The translations under genes and the position numbers were made by a program. From Actinocrispum wychmicini (lineage in GTDB: Bacteria; Actinomycetota; Actinomycetes; Mycobacteriales; Pseudonocardiaceae), in assembly GCF_004345645.1 (NCBI RefSeq), contig NZ_SLWS01000001.1, positions 1,553,546-1,617,545 of the forward strand: a stretch of DNA of 64,000 nt. Direction: 5' to 3'. Positions 16,849 to 25,411 of the stretch are shown here, piece after piece. The notes beneath the pieces were generated by a model. That model was given only the letters and a program-made list of their open reading frames with translations, was not told where the DNA came from and did not search any database. Positions within the stretch are counted from its first letter, which is position 1. Each line of letters starts with the position of its first letter.

Positions 16849-17877
16849 ATGAAGATCAGTACGCAGCTGATGTACGCCGGCGACCCGAAGGACCTGATCG
16901 AGCAGGTCTCGGCGATGGAGAACGCCGGCCTGGACGCGGTGTGGGTGGCCGAGGCGTACGGCTTCGACTCGCCGACCCTGATGGGATATCTCGCCGCCAA
17001 GACCACGACGGTCCAGATCGGGTCGGCCATCCTGCCCATCTACTCCCGCACGCCCGCGCTGATCGCCCAGACCGCGGCCGGTCTCGACGCGGTGTCCGGC
17101 GGACGCGCGATCCTCGGCCTCGGCGCCTCCGGCCCGCAGGTCATCGAGGGGTGGCACGGCGTCCCGTACGACAAGCCGCTCGGCCGGACCCGCGAGATCG
17201 TCGACATCTGCCGGCGGATCTGGCGCCGCGAGGTGATCACCAACACCGGCAACTACCCGATCCCGCTGCCGGCCGACCAGGGCACCGGGCTCGGCAAGCC
17301 GCTGAAGATGCTGACCCGGCCGATCCGCGCGGACATCCCGATCTACATCGCGTCCCTGGGCGACAAGAACGTCCAGATGACCGCGGAGATCGCGGACGGC
17401 TGGCTGCCCACCCTGTTCATCCCGGAGAAGGCGAACGACGTCTGGGGTGCCTCGCTCGCCGCCGGCAAAGCCAAGCGGGACGCGAGCCTGGGCGACCTGG
17501 AGATCGTGGCCGGCGGGCTGCTCGCCATCGGCGACGACGTCGACGCGGTTCGGGACGCGTCGCGGCCGGTCATCGCGTTGTACGTCGGCGGAATGGGCGC
17601 CAAGGGCCGGAACTTCTACAACGACCTGGCCCGCCGCTACGGCTACGAAGCCGAGGCCGAGCAGATCCAGGAGCTGTACCTGTCCGGCCGTAAGGAAGAA
17701 GCCGCCGCGGCCGTGCCCGCCGAGTTCGCCGAGCTGATGAACCTGGTCGGCCCGGCCGGGTACGTGAAGGAACGCCTGCAGGCGTTCAAGGAAGCCGGTG
17801 TCACCACGTTGAACGTGACCCCGATCGGCGCCGACCCGGCCGCGTTGATCGCACAGGTCAAGGAGTGGCTCGCCTAG
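16849..17877 (+). CDS. LLM-class F420-dependent oxidoreductase
   Basis: A 342-residue TIM-barrel flavin/F420 oxidoreductase. MKISTQLMYAG, NAGLDAVWVAEAYGFDSPTLMGYLA, GSAILPIYSRTP and GLGASGPQVIEGWHG are the standard landmarks of the luciferase-like F420 group. The ATG lies three bases after the racemase stop, and the following deaminase starts one base after its own stop, so the three genes should be on one mRNA. The reaction is unknown; oxidation of an alcohol or reduction of an enoyl-type double bond is typical of relatives. Confidence 0.88.
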   Translation: MKISTQLMYAGDPKDLIEQVSAMENAGLDAVWVAEAYGFDSPTLMGYLAAKTTTVQIGSAILPIYSRTPALIAQTAAGLDAVSGGRAILGLGASGPQVIEGWHGVPYDKPLGRTREIVDICRRIWRREVITNTGNYPIPLPADQGTGLGKPLKMLTRPIRADIPIYIASLGDKNVQMTAEIADGWLPTLFIPEKANDVWGASLAAGKAKRDASLGDLEIVAGGLLAIGDDVDAVRDASRPVIALYVGGMGAKGRNFYNDLARRYGYEAEAEQIQELYLSGRKEEAAAAVPAEFAELMNLVGPAGYVKERLQAFKEAGVTTLNVTPIGADPAALIAQVKEWLA

Positions 17878-17878
17878 C

Positions 17879-19207
17879 GTGGACGCGCTCTACTACGGCG
17901 CTTATGTCGCCACCGTCACCGGATCTGAGTACTCGTCGGGTTACGTGGCGGTGGTGGACGGCCGGATTGCCGCCGTGGGTTCCGCTGTGCCCGCCGGTTT
18001 CGAGGGGCTGCGGCGGGTGGACGTGTCCGGGTGCCTGATCACCCCAGGCCTGGTCAACACCCACCACCACCTCTACCAGTGGGGCACCCGTGGGTACGCG
18101 CAGCAGGCGGACCTGTTCGGCTGGCTGACGTCGTTATATCCACTGTGGACCGGTATCACCCCGGACATCGTGTCCGCGACTTCGGCGGCCGGGCTGGGAA
18201 TGCTGGCGTTGAGCGGCTGTACGACCGCGGCTGACCATCACTACGTGTTCCCCACGGACGTCTTCGGCGCGTTGGTCGAGTCCGGGAAACGGATCGGCAT
18301 CCGGCTGCACGCGGTCCGCGGGTCGATGGACCTCGGGTCTTCGAAAGGCGGACTGCCGCCGGACTCCATTGTGGAGGACACGCAGGAAGCGTTGGCACGT
18401 ACCGAGTCGGCGATCACGACGTACCACGACCCCGCCCCGGACGCTCGGATCCAGGTCGCGGTGGGCCCGTGTTCGCCGTTCTCGGCGTCCAAGGAACTGA
18501 TGCGCGCCGGCGCGGAACTCGCCCGCCGACACGGTGTCCGCCTGCACACCCACCTCGCCGAGACAGTCGACGAAGAGGAACAGTGCCTGGCGATGTTCGG
18601 CCAGACTCCGGTCCAGTACGCCGAAGAACTGGGCTGGCTGGGCCCGGACGTGTGGCTGGCGCACGGCGTGCACGTCCATGACGCGGAGATCGACCTGTTG
18701 GCACGCAACCGAACCGGGGTCGCGCACTGCCCGAGCTCGAACGCCCGGGTCGGCGCCGGGATCGCCCCGGTCCGCTCGTTCCTCGACGCCGGCGTGCCGG
18801 TCGGCCTCGGCGTGGACGGGGCGGCGTCCAACGAGTCCGGCGGCCTGGCTGAGGAACTTCGTCAAGCCCTGTTGGTCGCCAGGTTGCGCGGCGGCCCTGC
18901 GGCGTTGACCGCCAGGCAGGCTCTGTGGCTGGGAACCATGGGCGGCGCCCAGTGCCTCGGCCGGGACGAGCACCTCGGGTCGATCGAACCGGGCAAACTC
19001 GCGGACCTCGCGATCTGGCGCCTGGACACCTTGGCGCACACGGGAATCGCGGATCCTGTTGCCGCACTTGTCTTCGGCCGCGTACCGCCGTTGGAGATGC
19101 TGCTCGTCGGCGGTGAGCAGGTCGTCGAGAAGGACCGCCTGCTCACCGCTTCCGAGGCCGAACTGACCCAGAACTTGGCCAGGGCATGCGCCGACCTGGC
19201 CAGCTAA
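17879..19207 (+). CDS. 8-oxoguanine deaminase-like amidohydrolase
   Basis: A 442-residue metal-dependent deaminase of the guanine deaminase/TRZ-ATZ group. Metal ligands are visible in NTHHHLYQW, LHTHLAETVDEE, LAHGVHVHDAEID and GVDGAASNESG. This motif set is that of 8-oxoguanine deaminases and hydroxyatrazine-type hydrolases, which release ammonia from a purine or triazine ring. The GTG at 17879 is one base after the preceding stop. Operon linkage to a CoA racemase and an F420 enzyme is unexpected for purine catabolism, so the substrate may differ. A TTA codon is at 18134. Confidence 0.8.
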   Translation: MDALYYGAYVATVTGSEYSSGYVAVVDGRIAAVGSAVPAGFEGLRRVDVSGCLITPGLVNTHHHLYQWGTRGYAQQADLFGWLTSLYPLWTGITPDIVSATSAAGLGMLALSGCTTAADHHYVFPTDVFGALVESGKRIGIRLHAVRGSMDLGSSKGGLPPDSIVEDTQEALARTESAITTYHDPAPDARIQVAVGPCSPFSASKELMRAGAELARRHGVRLHTHLAETVDEEEQCLAMFGQTPVQYAEELGWLGPDVWLAHGVHVHDAEIDLLARNRTGVAHCPSSNARVGAGIAPVRSFLDAGVPVGLGVDGAASNESGGLAEELRQALLVARLRGGPAALTARQALWLGTMGGAQCLGRDEHLGSIEPGKLADLAIWRLDTLAHTGIADPVAALVFGRVPPLEMLLVGGEQVVEKDRLLTASEAELTQNLARACADLAS

Positions 19208-19211
19208 GGAG

Positions 19212-19916
19212 TCAGACGCCGGCAGTGTTGCGGATGAAGGTACGGCTGGCCGCGACGCTGGCGTAGTTCTGGATGCCCTGTGGGTTCGAGCCGCTGTTGC
19301 CGGCGGTCGACGCGACACCCACCTGCACGCCGTTGGCCACCTCGGGACCGCCTGAGTCGCCGTGCCAGGCGGCGCCGTTGATGCCTTGGCTGCCGATGGC
19401 ACGGCCGCCGAAGGCGTCCGTGCTGCGGCCGGTCACGCGGACGTTCGCGGTCTTGAGGACCGGTGACGGCGGGCTCTGGTTGAGGGTGCGGCCCCAACCG
19501 AAGATCTGGTTGGTGGAGCCGGTCGCCGGGTCGGCGTTGCCGAGGCGCATGAATGTGGTGTTGATCGGCGCGGTCAGGTGCAGCAACGCGATGTCACCGT
19601 TGGGGGACGTCACCTGGCGGTCGACCTGACCCCGGACACCCTGGTCGAAATTCACGTTCCCGACCAGAACGTGCATTCCGGACGCATTCTCGCAATGGCG
19701 GGCGGTCATCACCCATTGCGCCGCGATGATCGTGCCGGAGCATTCGAATCCGTCGAACTGGCTGCCGCCCTGGTCCCAGTAGATCTGGGCGCCCCACGGC
19801 GCCGAGCCGACCGTGCCACCCCCGATGATCTGCGGAGACACACCACCGGCCTGAGCGGCCGGGGCGACCGCGAGCGCGGCGAGGCACACCACGGCGGCCA
19901 CGACTGATTTACGCAT
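19212..19916 (-). CDS. Secreted S1-family serine protease
   Basis: A 234-residue protein with a signal peptide (cleavage near AQA, residues 20-23), a very short propeptide and a mature start at IIGGGTVG. The catalytic triad is in MTARHCE (His), NGDIALLHL (Asp) and GDSGGPEV (Ser). The His-loop disulfide (FECSG/ARHC) is kept, but the disulfide near the specificity pocket is absent. Where trypsin has Asp189, the residues before GDSGG read GAAWH, so specificity is probably not tryptic. AAAGGA lies upstream of the ATG. A strong hairpin separates it from the dehydrogenase operon upstream. Confidence 0.9.
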   Translation of the reverse strand: MRKSVVAAVVCLAALAVAPAAQAGGVSPQIIGGGTVGSAPWGAQIYWDQGGSQFDGFECSGTIIAAQWVMTARHCENASGMHVLVGNVNFDQGVRGQVDRQVTSPNGDIALLHLTAPINTTFMRLGNADPATGSTNQIFGWGRTLNQSPPSPVLKTANVRVTGRSTDAFGGRAIGSQGINGAAWHGDSGGPEVANGVQVGVASTAGNSGSNPQGIQNYASVAASRTFIRNTAGV

Positions 19917-19974
19917 GATCCAGTCCTTTCGACGACAATAAGCAGGGAAGTCGTTCGAGACTGGACAAAGTGAA

Positions 19975-20021
19975 CCCCCGTTAACGACGTCCGCGGTACC
20001 GACGAACGTCGTTAACGGGGG
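19975..20021 (-). terminator. Strong hairpin after the molybdenum dehydrogenase operon
   Basis: CCCCCGTTAACGACGT (19975-19990) and its exact complement (20006-20021) form a 16-bp stem around a 15-base loop. It starts six bases beyond the last stop of the minus-strand operon (20028) and about 60 bases before the protease start. As is common in actinomycetes, no U-tract follows. It probably terminates the operon. Confidence 0.7.
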
Positions 20022-20027
20022 GAGTGG

Positions 20028-22100
20028 TCAGAGGAGGTCGTGGATACGGATAGGGAGGTCTCGGATCCGGCGGCCGGTGGCGTGGAAGATCGCGTTGGCG
20101 ATCGCGGCCGACACTCCGGTCGCGCCCAGTTCGCCGATGCCCTTCGCGCCGATCGGGCTGGCGATCCGATCCTCCTCGTCGATGAACGACACGTCGATGT
20201 CCTGGATGTCCGCGTTCACCGGGACCACGTAGCCGGCCAGGTTTCGGGACAGGAACCGGCCGAGATTCGGCTCCAGCACGGACTTCTCCAGCAACGCCTG
20301 GCCGTAGCCCCAGATGATGCCGCCGGTCATCTGGCTGCGCGCGGCCAGCCGGTTGATGATCCGGCCCGCGCTGTACACCGCGACGATCCTCGGCACTCGG
20401 ACCAGCCCGAGGTCGGCGTCCACCCGCACTTCGGCGAACACCGCGCCGTACGTGCGGATCGAGTAGCCCGAGGACTTCTCGTCCGGTGCCCAGTGCCCTT
20501 CGGACTCGACGAACTCCAGGCCGGACGCGCCCACCAGGTCCGCCAGCGAGCGGCCGGGCGACGCCTGCAGTTTCTCCATCACGGCCGTGGCCGCGTCCTG
20601 CACGGCCGCGCCCAACGCGCCGGCGGAGATCGACCCGACAGTGCCGAAGTGCGGCGGCAATGCCGTGTCGCCGTGCCGGACTTCGACGTCGCCCGGGTCG
20701 CAGCCGAGGATCTCGGCCGCCGCCAGCTGGACCAGACCGGGCAGGCCGGTGCCGATCTCCTGCATGCTGGTCTCGACGACGACGTGCCCGTCGGACTGGA
20801 CGCGAAGCCGGGCCGACGACGTGTTGCGGAACGTGTTCATGGTCGAGACACTCATGCCCCAGCCGATCAGGTCGTCGCCGTCGCGCATCTCGGGTTTGCG
20901 GTCCGCCCACCCGAACCGTTCGGCGCCCTGCTGGAGGCACTCCACCAGCGACCTGGCCGAGAACGGCTGGCCGGTCAACGGATCCACCGACGGCTGGTTG
21001 CGCAGGCGCAACTCGACCGGGTCGATGCCGAGCCGGTGCGCCAGTTCGTCCATTGCGGACTCCAGGGCGAACACACCGGGACCTTCGTGCGGCGCCCGCA
21101 TCGGGGTCGGCTGTGGCCGGTCGACCTCCTGGATCCGGGTGCGCACGTCGATCGCTGGGCTGTCGTACAGCCAGGTCGACGCGTGCGTGGTGAACTCGGT
21201 GTACTGGTCCACCCTGGCCGCCGCGTTGACGCCGTGGTGCCTGATCGCGGTCAGCTTTCCGGCCGCGGTCGCGCCGAGCGTCACGGTCTGGCTGGTCGCC
21301 GGCTGGTGCCCGCTGAGCGAGAACATCTGCGCCCTGGTCATCACGAGCTTCACCGCACGGCCGCTCACCTTGGCCGCGCCCGCCGCCAGGAACACATGCG
21401 GCCACACGTATCCCTTGGAGCCGAAGCCGCCGCCGACGAACGGGCACACGATCCGGACGTTCTCGCGCGCCACCTCGAACGCCATCGCGGCCGCCATCTG
21501 CGCGAGCCCGGCCGCCTGCGTCGACGTGTGCAGGGTCAGTTGGTCGTCCTCCCACCAGGCGATGGTCGCGGCCGGTTCGATCGCGCTGTGGTGCCGGTCC
21601 GCCGTGGTGTACGTCGCCGTCACGACATGGTCGGCCAGTTTCACCTCAGCGTCGAAGTCGCCGACGCTCTCGTCGGTCGGGTGGAACGTGTGACCGCCGG
21701 CCGGCACGACTTCCTCGCCCTGCCCGAACAACACCGGCCTGCGCACGTCCGTGTACGTGGCGGTGACCAGGCCGGCCGCGTACTGCGCCTGCTCCAGGGT
21801 CTCCGCCAGGACCATCGCTACCGGCTGGCCGTCGTAGTGGATCTGCTTGCCCTGCAACGGGATCATCGAGTGGCCGAGCATCGGGCTGGGCATCGGGGGC
21901 ATCGGCGGCAGCTCGTCGTAGACCGCCAGGACACCCGGCGCGGCCAGTGCGGCTGTCATGTCCACCGACGCCAACTGTCCGAAGGGGACGGTCGCTGGTG
22001 TCAAAGCCGCGTACACCACGTCAGGGACCTGGGTGTCGGCGGCGTAGGTCGCCCTGCCGGTGAGTTTGGCCGGACCGTCCGGCCGGACAACGCTGGTCAT
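20028..22100 (-). CDS. Molybdopterin subunit of xanthine dehydrogenase/aldehyde oxidoreductase (PaoC/YagR-like)
   Basis: A 690-residue large subunit of a three-component molybdenum hydroxylase that oxidises aldehydes or N-heterocycles. GRATYAADTQVP opens the fold. PFVGGGFGSKGYVWP and MRAPHEGPGVFALES are molybdopterin-binding loops, and GAKGIGELGATG contains the catalytic Glu. Length and motif spacing fit the periplasmic aldehyde oxidase subunit YagR/PaoC better than classical XdhB. ATGA overlap couples it to the FAD subunit. No export signal is seen. Confidence 0.87.
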   Translation of the reverse strand: MTSVVRPDGPAKLTGRATYAADTQVPDVVYAALTPATVPFGQLASVDMTAALAAPGVLAVYDELPPMPPMPSPMLGHSMIPLQGKQIHYDGQPVAMVLAETLEQAQYAAGLVTATYTDVRRPVLFGQGEEVVPAGGHTFHPTDESVGDFDAEVKLADHVVTATYTTADRHHSAIEPAATIAWWEDDQLTLHTSTQAAGLAQMAAAMAFEVARENVRIVCPFVGGGFGSKGYVWPHVFLAAGAAKVSGRAVKLVMTRAQMFSLSGHQPATSQTVTLGATAAGKLTAIRHHGVNAAARVDQYTEFTTHASTWLYDSPAIDVRTRIQEVDRPQPTPMRAPHEGPGVFALESAMDELAHRLGIDPVELRLRNQPSVDPLTGQPFSARSLVECLQQGAERFGWADRKPEMRDGDDLIGWGMSVSTMNTFRNTSSARLRVQSDGHVVVETSMQEIGTGLPGLVQLAAAEILGCDPGDVEVRHGDTALPPHFGTVGSISAGALGAAVQDAATAVMEKLQASPGRSLADLVGASGLEFVESEGHWAPDEKSSGYSIRTYGAVFAEVRVDADLGLVRVPRIVAVYSAGRIINRLAARSQMTGGIIWGYGQALLEKSVLEPNLGRFLSRNLAGYVVPVNADIQDIDVSFIDEEDRIASPIGAKGIGELGATGVSAAIANAIFHATGRRIRDLPIRIHDLL

Positions 22101-23068
22101 CGCGCACCTCCTGCGGTCATCAGGGCGCGGACCGCCGCGCGCTGGGCGAGCGTCACCTTGTACCCGTTGTCCGCGAGCGGCTTGGCGTCCACAAAGGACT
22201 CCGCGATCGCCTGTGCGATGGCCTCCTTGTCGTTCACGCTGACACCCCGCAACGCCGATTCGGCCGCGGTGAGCCGCCACGGCCGGTGGGCGACACCGCC
22301 GAGCGCGATCCTGGCCGCGTCGATGACCGTGCCGTCAAGGGAGACCACCGCGGCCGCGGAGACCACGGCGAACTCGTACGACACCCGCTCGCGCACCTTC
22401 AAGTAGTGCGACCGAGGCGCGGGCGCCGGGACATGGACCGCGACGATCAGTTCGTCCGGTTCGAGGGCGGTGTGCCGTTCGGGGTGATCACCGGGCAGGA
22501 GGTGGAACTCGGTCGCCGGGATGGTCCGTTCACCGCGCGGTCCACGCACCTCGATCGACGCGTCCAGGGCGGCCAAGGCGACCGCGAGATCCGACGGGTG
22601 GGTGGCGACGCAGTGCTCGCTCCAGCCGAAGATGGCCTGGCCGCTGGTGTCGCCGGCGAGCGCGGAACAGCCGCTGCCGGGCTCCCGCTTGTTGCACGGC
22701 ACCTTCGTGTCCGAGCGGAAGTACGGGCACCGGGTGCGTTGCTGCAGGTTGCCGCCGACGGTGGCCATGTTCCGCAGCTGCGGGGACGCCGCCCGCAGCA
22801 AGGACTCGGCCAGCACCGGATAGTCCACAGTGGTCCGGTCTAGCAGCTCGCTCATCGTGGTGAGCGCGCCGACACGCAGACCGCTGTCCGTGGCGATCCC
22901 AGTGAGCGGCAGGGCGGTGATGTCGACGAGCCGGTCCGGCTGCTCGATGCCTTCCTTCAGCCAGTTGACCATCTCGGTGCCGCCGGCCATCAGCCGCGTC
23001 CCCGGCTCGCCCAACGCTGCGAGCGCGTCCTCGACGGTGGTCGCGCGGGAGTACGTGAACGTCTTCAC
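22097..23068 (-). CDS. FAD subunit of molybdenum hydroxylase with extra 4Fe-4S motif (PaoB/YagS-like)
   Basis: A 323-residue CO-dehydrogenase-type FAD protein. LMAGGTEMVNWLKEG and TVGGNLQQRTRCPYFRS are the FAD-binding loops. The insertion carrying cysteines in RCPYFRSDTKVPCNKREPG and SGCSAL is the hallmark of the PaoB group, where it holds an additional 4Fe-4S cluster. Electrons from the molybdenum site would pass through the 2Fe-2S subunit to FAD. The GTG at 23068 overlaps the preceding TGA (GTGA), and the stop overlaps the ATG of the large subunit (ATGA). Confidence 0.87.
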   Translation of the reverse strand: MKTFTYSRATTVEDALAALGEPGTRLMAGGTEMVNWLKEGIEQPDRLVDITALPLTGIATDSGLRVGALTTMSELLDRTTVDYPVLAESLLRAASPQLRNMATVGGNLQQRTRCPYFRSDTKVPCNKREPGSGCSALAGDTSGQAIFGWSEHCVATHPSDLAVALAALDASIEVRGPRGERTIPATEFHLLPGDHPERHTALEPDELIVAVHVPAPAPRSHYLKVRERVSYEFAVVSAAAVVSLDGTVIDAARIALGGVAHRPWRLTAAESALRGVSVNDKEAIAQAIAESFVDAKPLADNGYKVTLAQRAAVRALMTAGGAR

Positions 23069-23523
23069 TGTACGCTCGCCTCCCGGACCGCAGTGACGAT
23101 CTGCGGATACGCGGAGCAACGGCAGATGTTGCCGCTCATCCACTCACGGATCTCGTCGGACGAACCCGTGTGGCCCTCGGCGATGCACGCGACGGCGGAC
23201 ATCACCTGCCCCGGCGTGCAGAAGCCGCACTGGAAACTGTCGTTGGCGTGGAAGGCCTGCTGCACCGGGTGTTCGCCGTCGGCGGACAGGCCTTCGATGG
23301 TGGTGATCTCGGCGTTCTCCGCCGCGACGGCGAGCATCATGCACGACAGCACGCGCTTGCCGTCGACCAGGACTGTGCACGCGCCGCATTCGCCGCGGTC
23401 ACAGCCCTTCTTCGTGCCGGTCAGACCGAGACGCTCGCGCAGGGCGTCGACCAACGTCGTCCGGGGGTCCGCCGGGAACTGGCGGACCTGCCCGTTGACG
23501 TTGAGTGATTGGTGGTGGGTCAC
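23065..23523 (-). CDS. 2Fe-2S subunit of molybdenum hydroxylase (PaoA/YagT-like)
   Basis: A 152-residue iron-sulfur protein with two 2Fe-2S clusters. The plant-ferredoxin-type cluster uses CDRGECGACTV plus a later Cys in LSCMM. The helical-domain cluster uses CGFCTPG and ICRCSAYP. E. coli PaoA has a Tat signal, but this protein starts directly at the ferredoxin fold (MTHHQSLNVNGQ), so the complex should be cytoplasmic. The GTG at 23523 lies nine bases after the acyl-CoA ligase stop, making a four-gene unit. Confidence 0.9.
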   Translation of the reverse strand: MTHHQSLNVNGQVRQFPADPRTTLVDALRERLGLTGTKKGCDRGECGACTVLVDGKRVLSCMMLAVAAENAEITTIEGLSADGEHPVQQAFHANDSFQCGFCTPGQVMSAVACIAEGHTGSSDEIREWMSGNICRCSAYPQIVTAVREASVQ

Positions 23524-23532
23524 CGCACCACA

Positions 23533-25365
23533 CTATGCGTACAGCGCCTCGATCGCCTGGGAATAGCGGTCGGTGATCACCCGACGGCGCAGTTTCAGGG
23601 TCGGCGTGAGCTCACCGGACTCCGGCGTCCACACCGTCGTCAGCACCTCGTACTTCTTGATCTGCTCCACCTTGGACAGCACCGAGTTGGCCGCGACCAC
23701 CGCGCTTTCCAGCTCCGCCAGGACATCCGGGTGCTTGGCGAGCAGCGCGAGGTCGGTCTCCCCGATGCCCCTGGCCCGCGCCCACAGCGGGGCGGTCTCG
23801 TCGTCCAACACGATCAACGCGGTCACGAACGGCCTGGTGTCGCCGATCGCGACCGCCTGGCCGATCAGCGGGTGCGCCCGCAGCAGGCCCTCCACCTTGG
23901 TCGGCGCGATGTTCTTGCCGCCGGAGGTGATGATCAGCTCCTTCTTGCGGTCGGTGACGAACACGAACCCGTCCTCGTCGATCCGGCCGATGTCGCCGGT
24001 GGCCAGCCAGCCGTCAGCGTCGGTGTCCGGTTTGACCGAGCCGTCCTCCTGCAGGTAGCCGAGGAACACGAGCGGGCCACGGACCATCAGCTCGTCGTCC
24101 TCGCCCAGCTTGATCTCCGACCCGGGCAGCGCCTGGCCGACCGAACCGACCCGGTAGCTGTTGGGGATGTTCTCGGTGACGGCACCCGTCGTCTCGCTCA
24201 ACCCCCACACCTCAAGGACCGGAATGCCGATGCTGGCGAGGAAGTCCAGCACCGCGACAGGGATCGGCGCGGCCCCGCTGTTGCCGCCGCGGTGCAGCTG
24301 GTCCAGGCCGATCATGGTCCGGATCGGCAGCAACGCCTTCTCGTCCAGCGCCGCGAGCTTCGCCTTCAACTCGTCGGGCAACGGCTTGCCCTCGCTGCCG
24401 AGCCGCCATGCCTCCAGCGCGGCGTCCCGTGCCATCCGCACACCGGCGGCCTGCTCCTCCGGCAACGCCCCCAGCCCGCCCTGCAACGCGGCCGTCATCT
24501 TCTCCCAAACCCTTGGCACGCCGAACAACCCGAACGGCCGCACGCCCTGCAGCGCGGGCACGAGCTGGGTGTGGTCGGCGACCAGAGTGGCGTGGCCGGC
24601 CCGGAAGATGAGCAGGTAGACGCCGAGCATCCGTTCGGCGATGTGCGCCAACGGCAGGTATGCCACTGATTTTCCGTGTAGCGGCAAAGGATGTACGACA
24701 TGCACGGACGCGCCCGCGGACAACACGTTGTGGTGGCTGATCACGACACCCTTGGGGTCGCCCGTGGTGCCGGACGTGTAGATCATGCACACCGGCTGCT
24801 CCGGCCGGATACTGTCGGTCAGCTGCTCGAACCGCTCCGGGGCGTTGGCGTGGACCGCCGCGCCCTTCTCGTGCACCTCGCGGTACGACACGAACCTGCT
24901 GTCGCCCGTCGGGATCGCGTCCTCGTCGATCACCACGATCTTGGCGAGGTTCGGCAGGTCGGGCAGGGCGGGCAGCCAGCGGGCCAGCTGCTCGGCGCCC
25001 TCGATCACCACCAACGGCGCGGCACTGTGCCTGGCCACGAAGGCGATCTGTTCGGTGGACAATGTGTCGTACGTCGTGCACGGGATCCCGCCGAGGTGCA
25101 TCGCCGCCTGGTCGACGATCCAGTGCTCCGGCCGCCGCGACGCCATGATCAGCATCCGGTCGCCGGTCGCCAGCCCCAGCTCGGCCAGCCCATGGGTGAC
25201 GGCCGCGACGTGCTCGCGGAACTCGGCCCAGGTCAGAGTGGTCCTGTCCGGCCCCCAGTGCGAACTCAGGGCCGGCTGGTCGCCGTACTCGTCCGCGTTG
25301 CGCCGCAACAGGGTTGCGACCGTCTGGCCGTCGATCTCCCGCTGTACGTCATCACCGCTGATCAA
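23533..25365 (-). CDS. Long-chain fatty acid--CoA ligase (AMP-forming)
   Basis: A 610-residue adenylate-forming ligase. The P-loop is MIYTSGTTGDPKGVV, the A5 motif is VWGLSETTGA, and the hinge and A8 region is GWLATGDIGRIDEDGFVFVTDRKKELIITSGGKN, typical of the FadD15-like long-chain group. The start is a TTG at 25365 with AAGGAG placed correctly. Position upstream of the PaoABC-like genes suggests that an acid made by that oxidase is activated to a CoA thioester, but this is inference. Confidence 0.9.
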   Translation of the reverse strand: MISGDDVQREIDGQTVATLLRRNADEYGDQPALSSHWGPDRTTLTWAEFREHVAAVTHGLAELGLATGDRMLIMASRRPEHWIVDQAAMHLGGIPCTTYDTLSTEQIAFVARHSAAPLVVIEGAEQLARWLPALPDLPNLAKIVVIDEDAIPTGDSRFVSYREVHEKGAAVHANAPERFEQLTDSIRPEQPVCMIYTSGTTGDPKGVVISHHNVLSAGASVHVVHPLPLHGKSVAYLPLAHIAERMLGVYLLIFRAGHATLVADHTQLVPALQGVRPFGLFGVPRVWEKMTAALQGGLGALPEEQAAGVRMARDAALEAWRLGSEGKPLPDELKAKLAALDEKALLPIRTMIGLDQLHRGGNSGAAPIPVAVLDFLASIGIPVLEVWGLSETTGAVTENIPNSYRVGSVGQALPGSEIKLGEDDELMVRGPLVFLGYLQEDGSVKPDTDADGWLATGDIGRIDEDGFVFVTDRKKELIITSGGKNIAPTKVEGLLRAHPLIGQAVAIGDTRPFVTALIVLDDETAPLWARARGIGETDLALLAKHPDVLAELESAVVAANSVLSKVEQIKKYEVLTTVWTPESGELTPTLKLRRRVITDRYSQAIEALYA

Positions 25366-25411
25366 GACCGCTCCTTTGCGTCCCCTGGCCAAGCCACAGT
25401 ATCTCTACTCG

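Noticed and set aside
15705..17693. Second plus-strand frame overlapping the racemase and LLM genes
   Set aside because: It spans two well-recognised genes in another frame and has the Arg-rich look of a shadow.
19975..20021. The 16-bp inverted repeat as ends of a second mobile element
   Set aside because: The loop is only 15 bases, no target duplication is visible, and its position just after an operon end fits a terminator.
20040..22406. Plus-strand open frame opposite the molybdopterin subunit
   Set aside because: Composition is Arg/His/Gly-rich without recognisable domains, and the opposite strand encodes a well-conserved enzyme in an operon.
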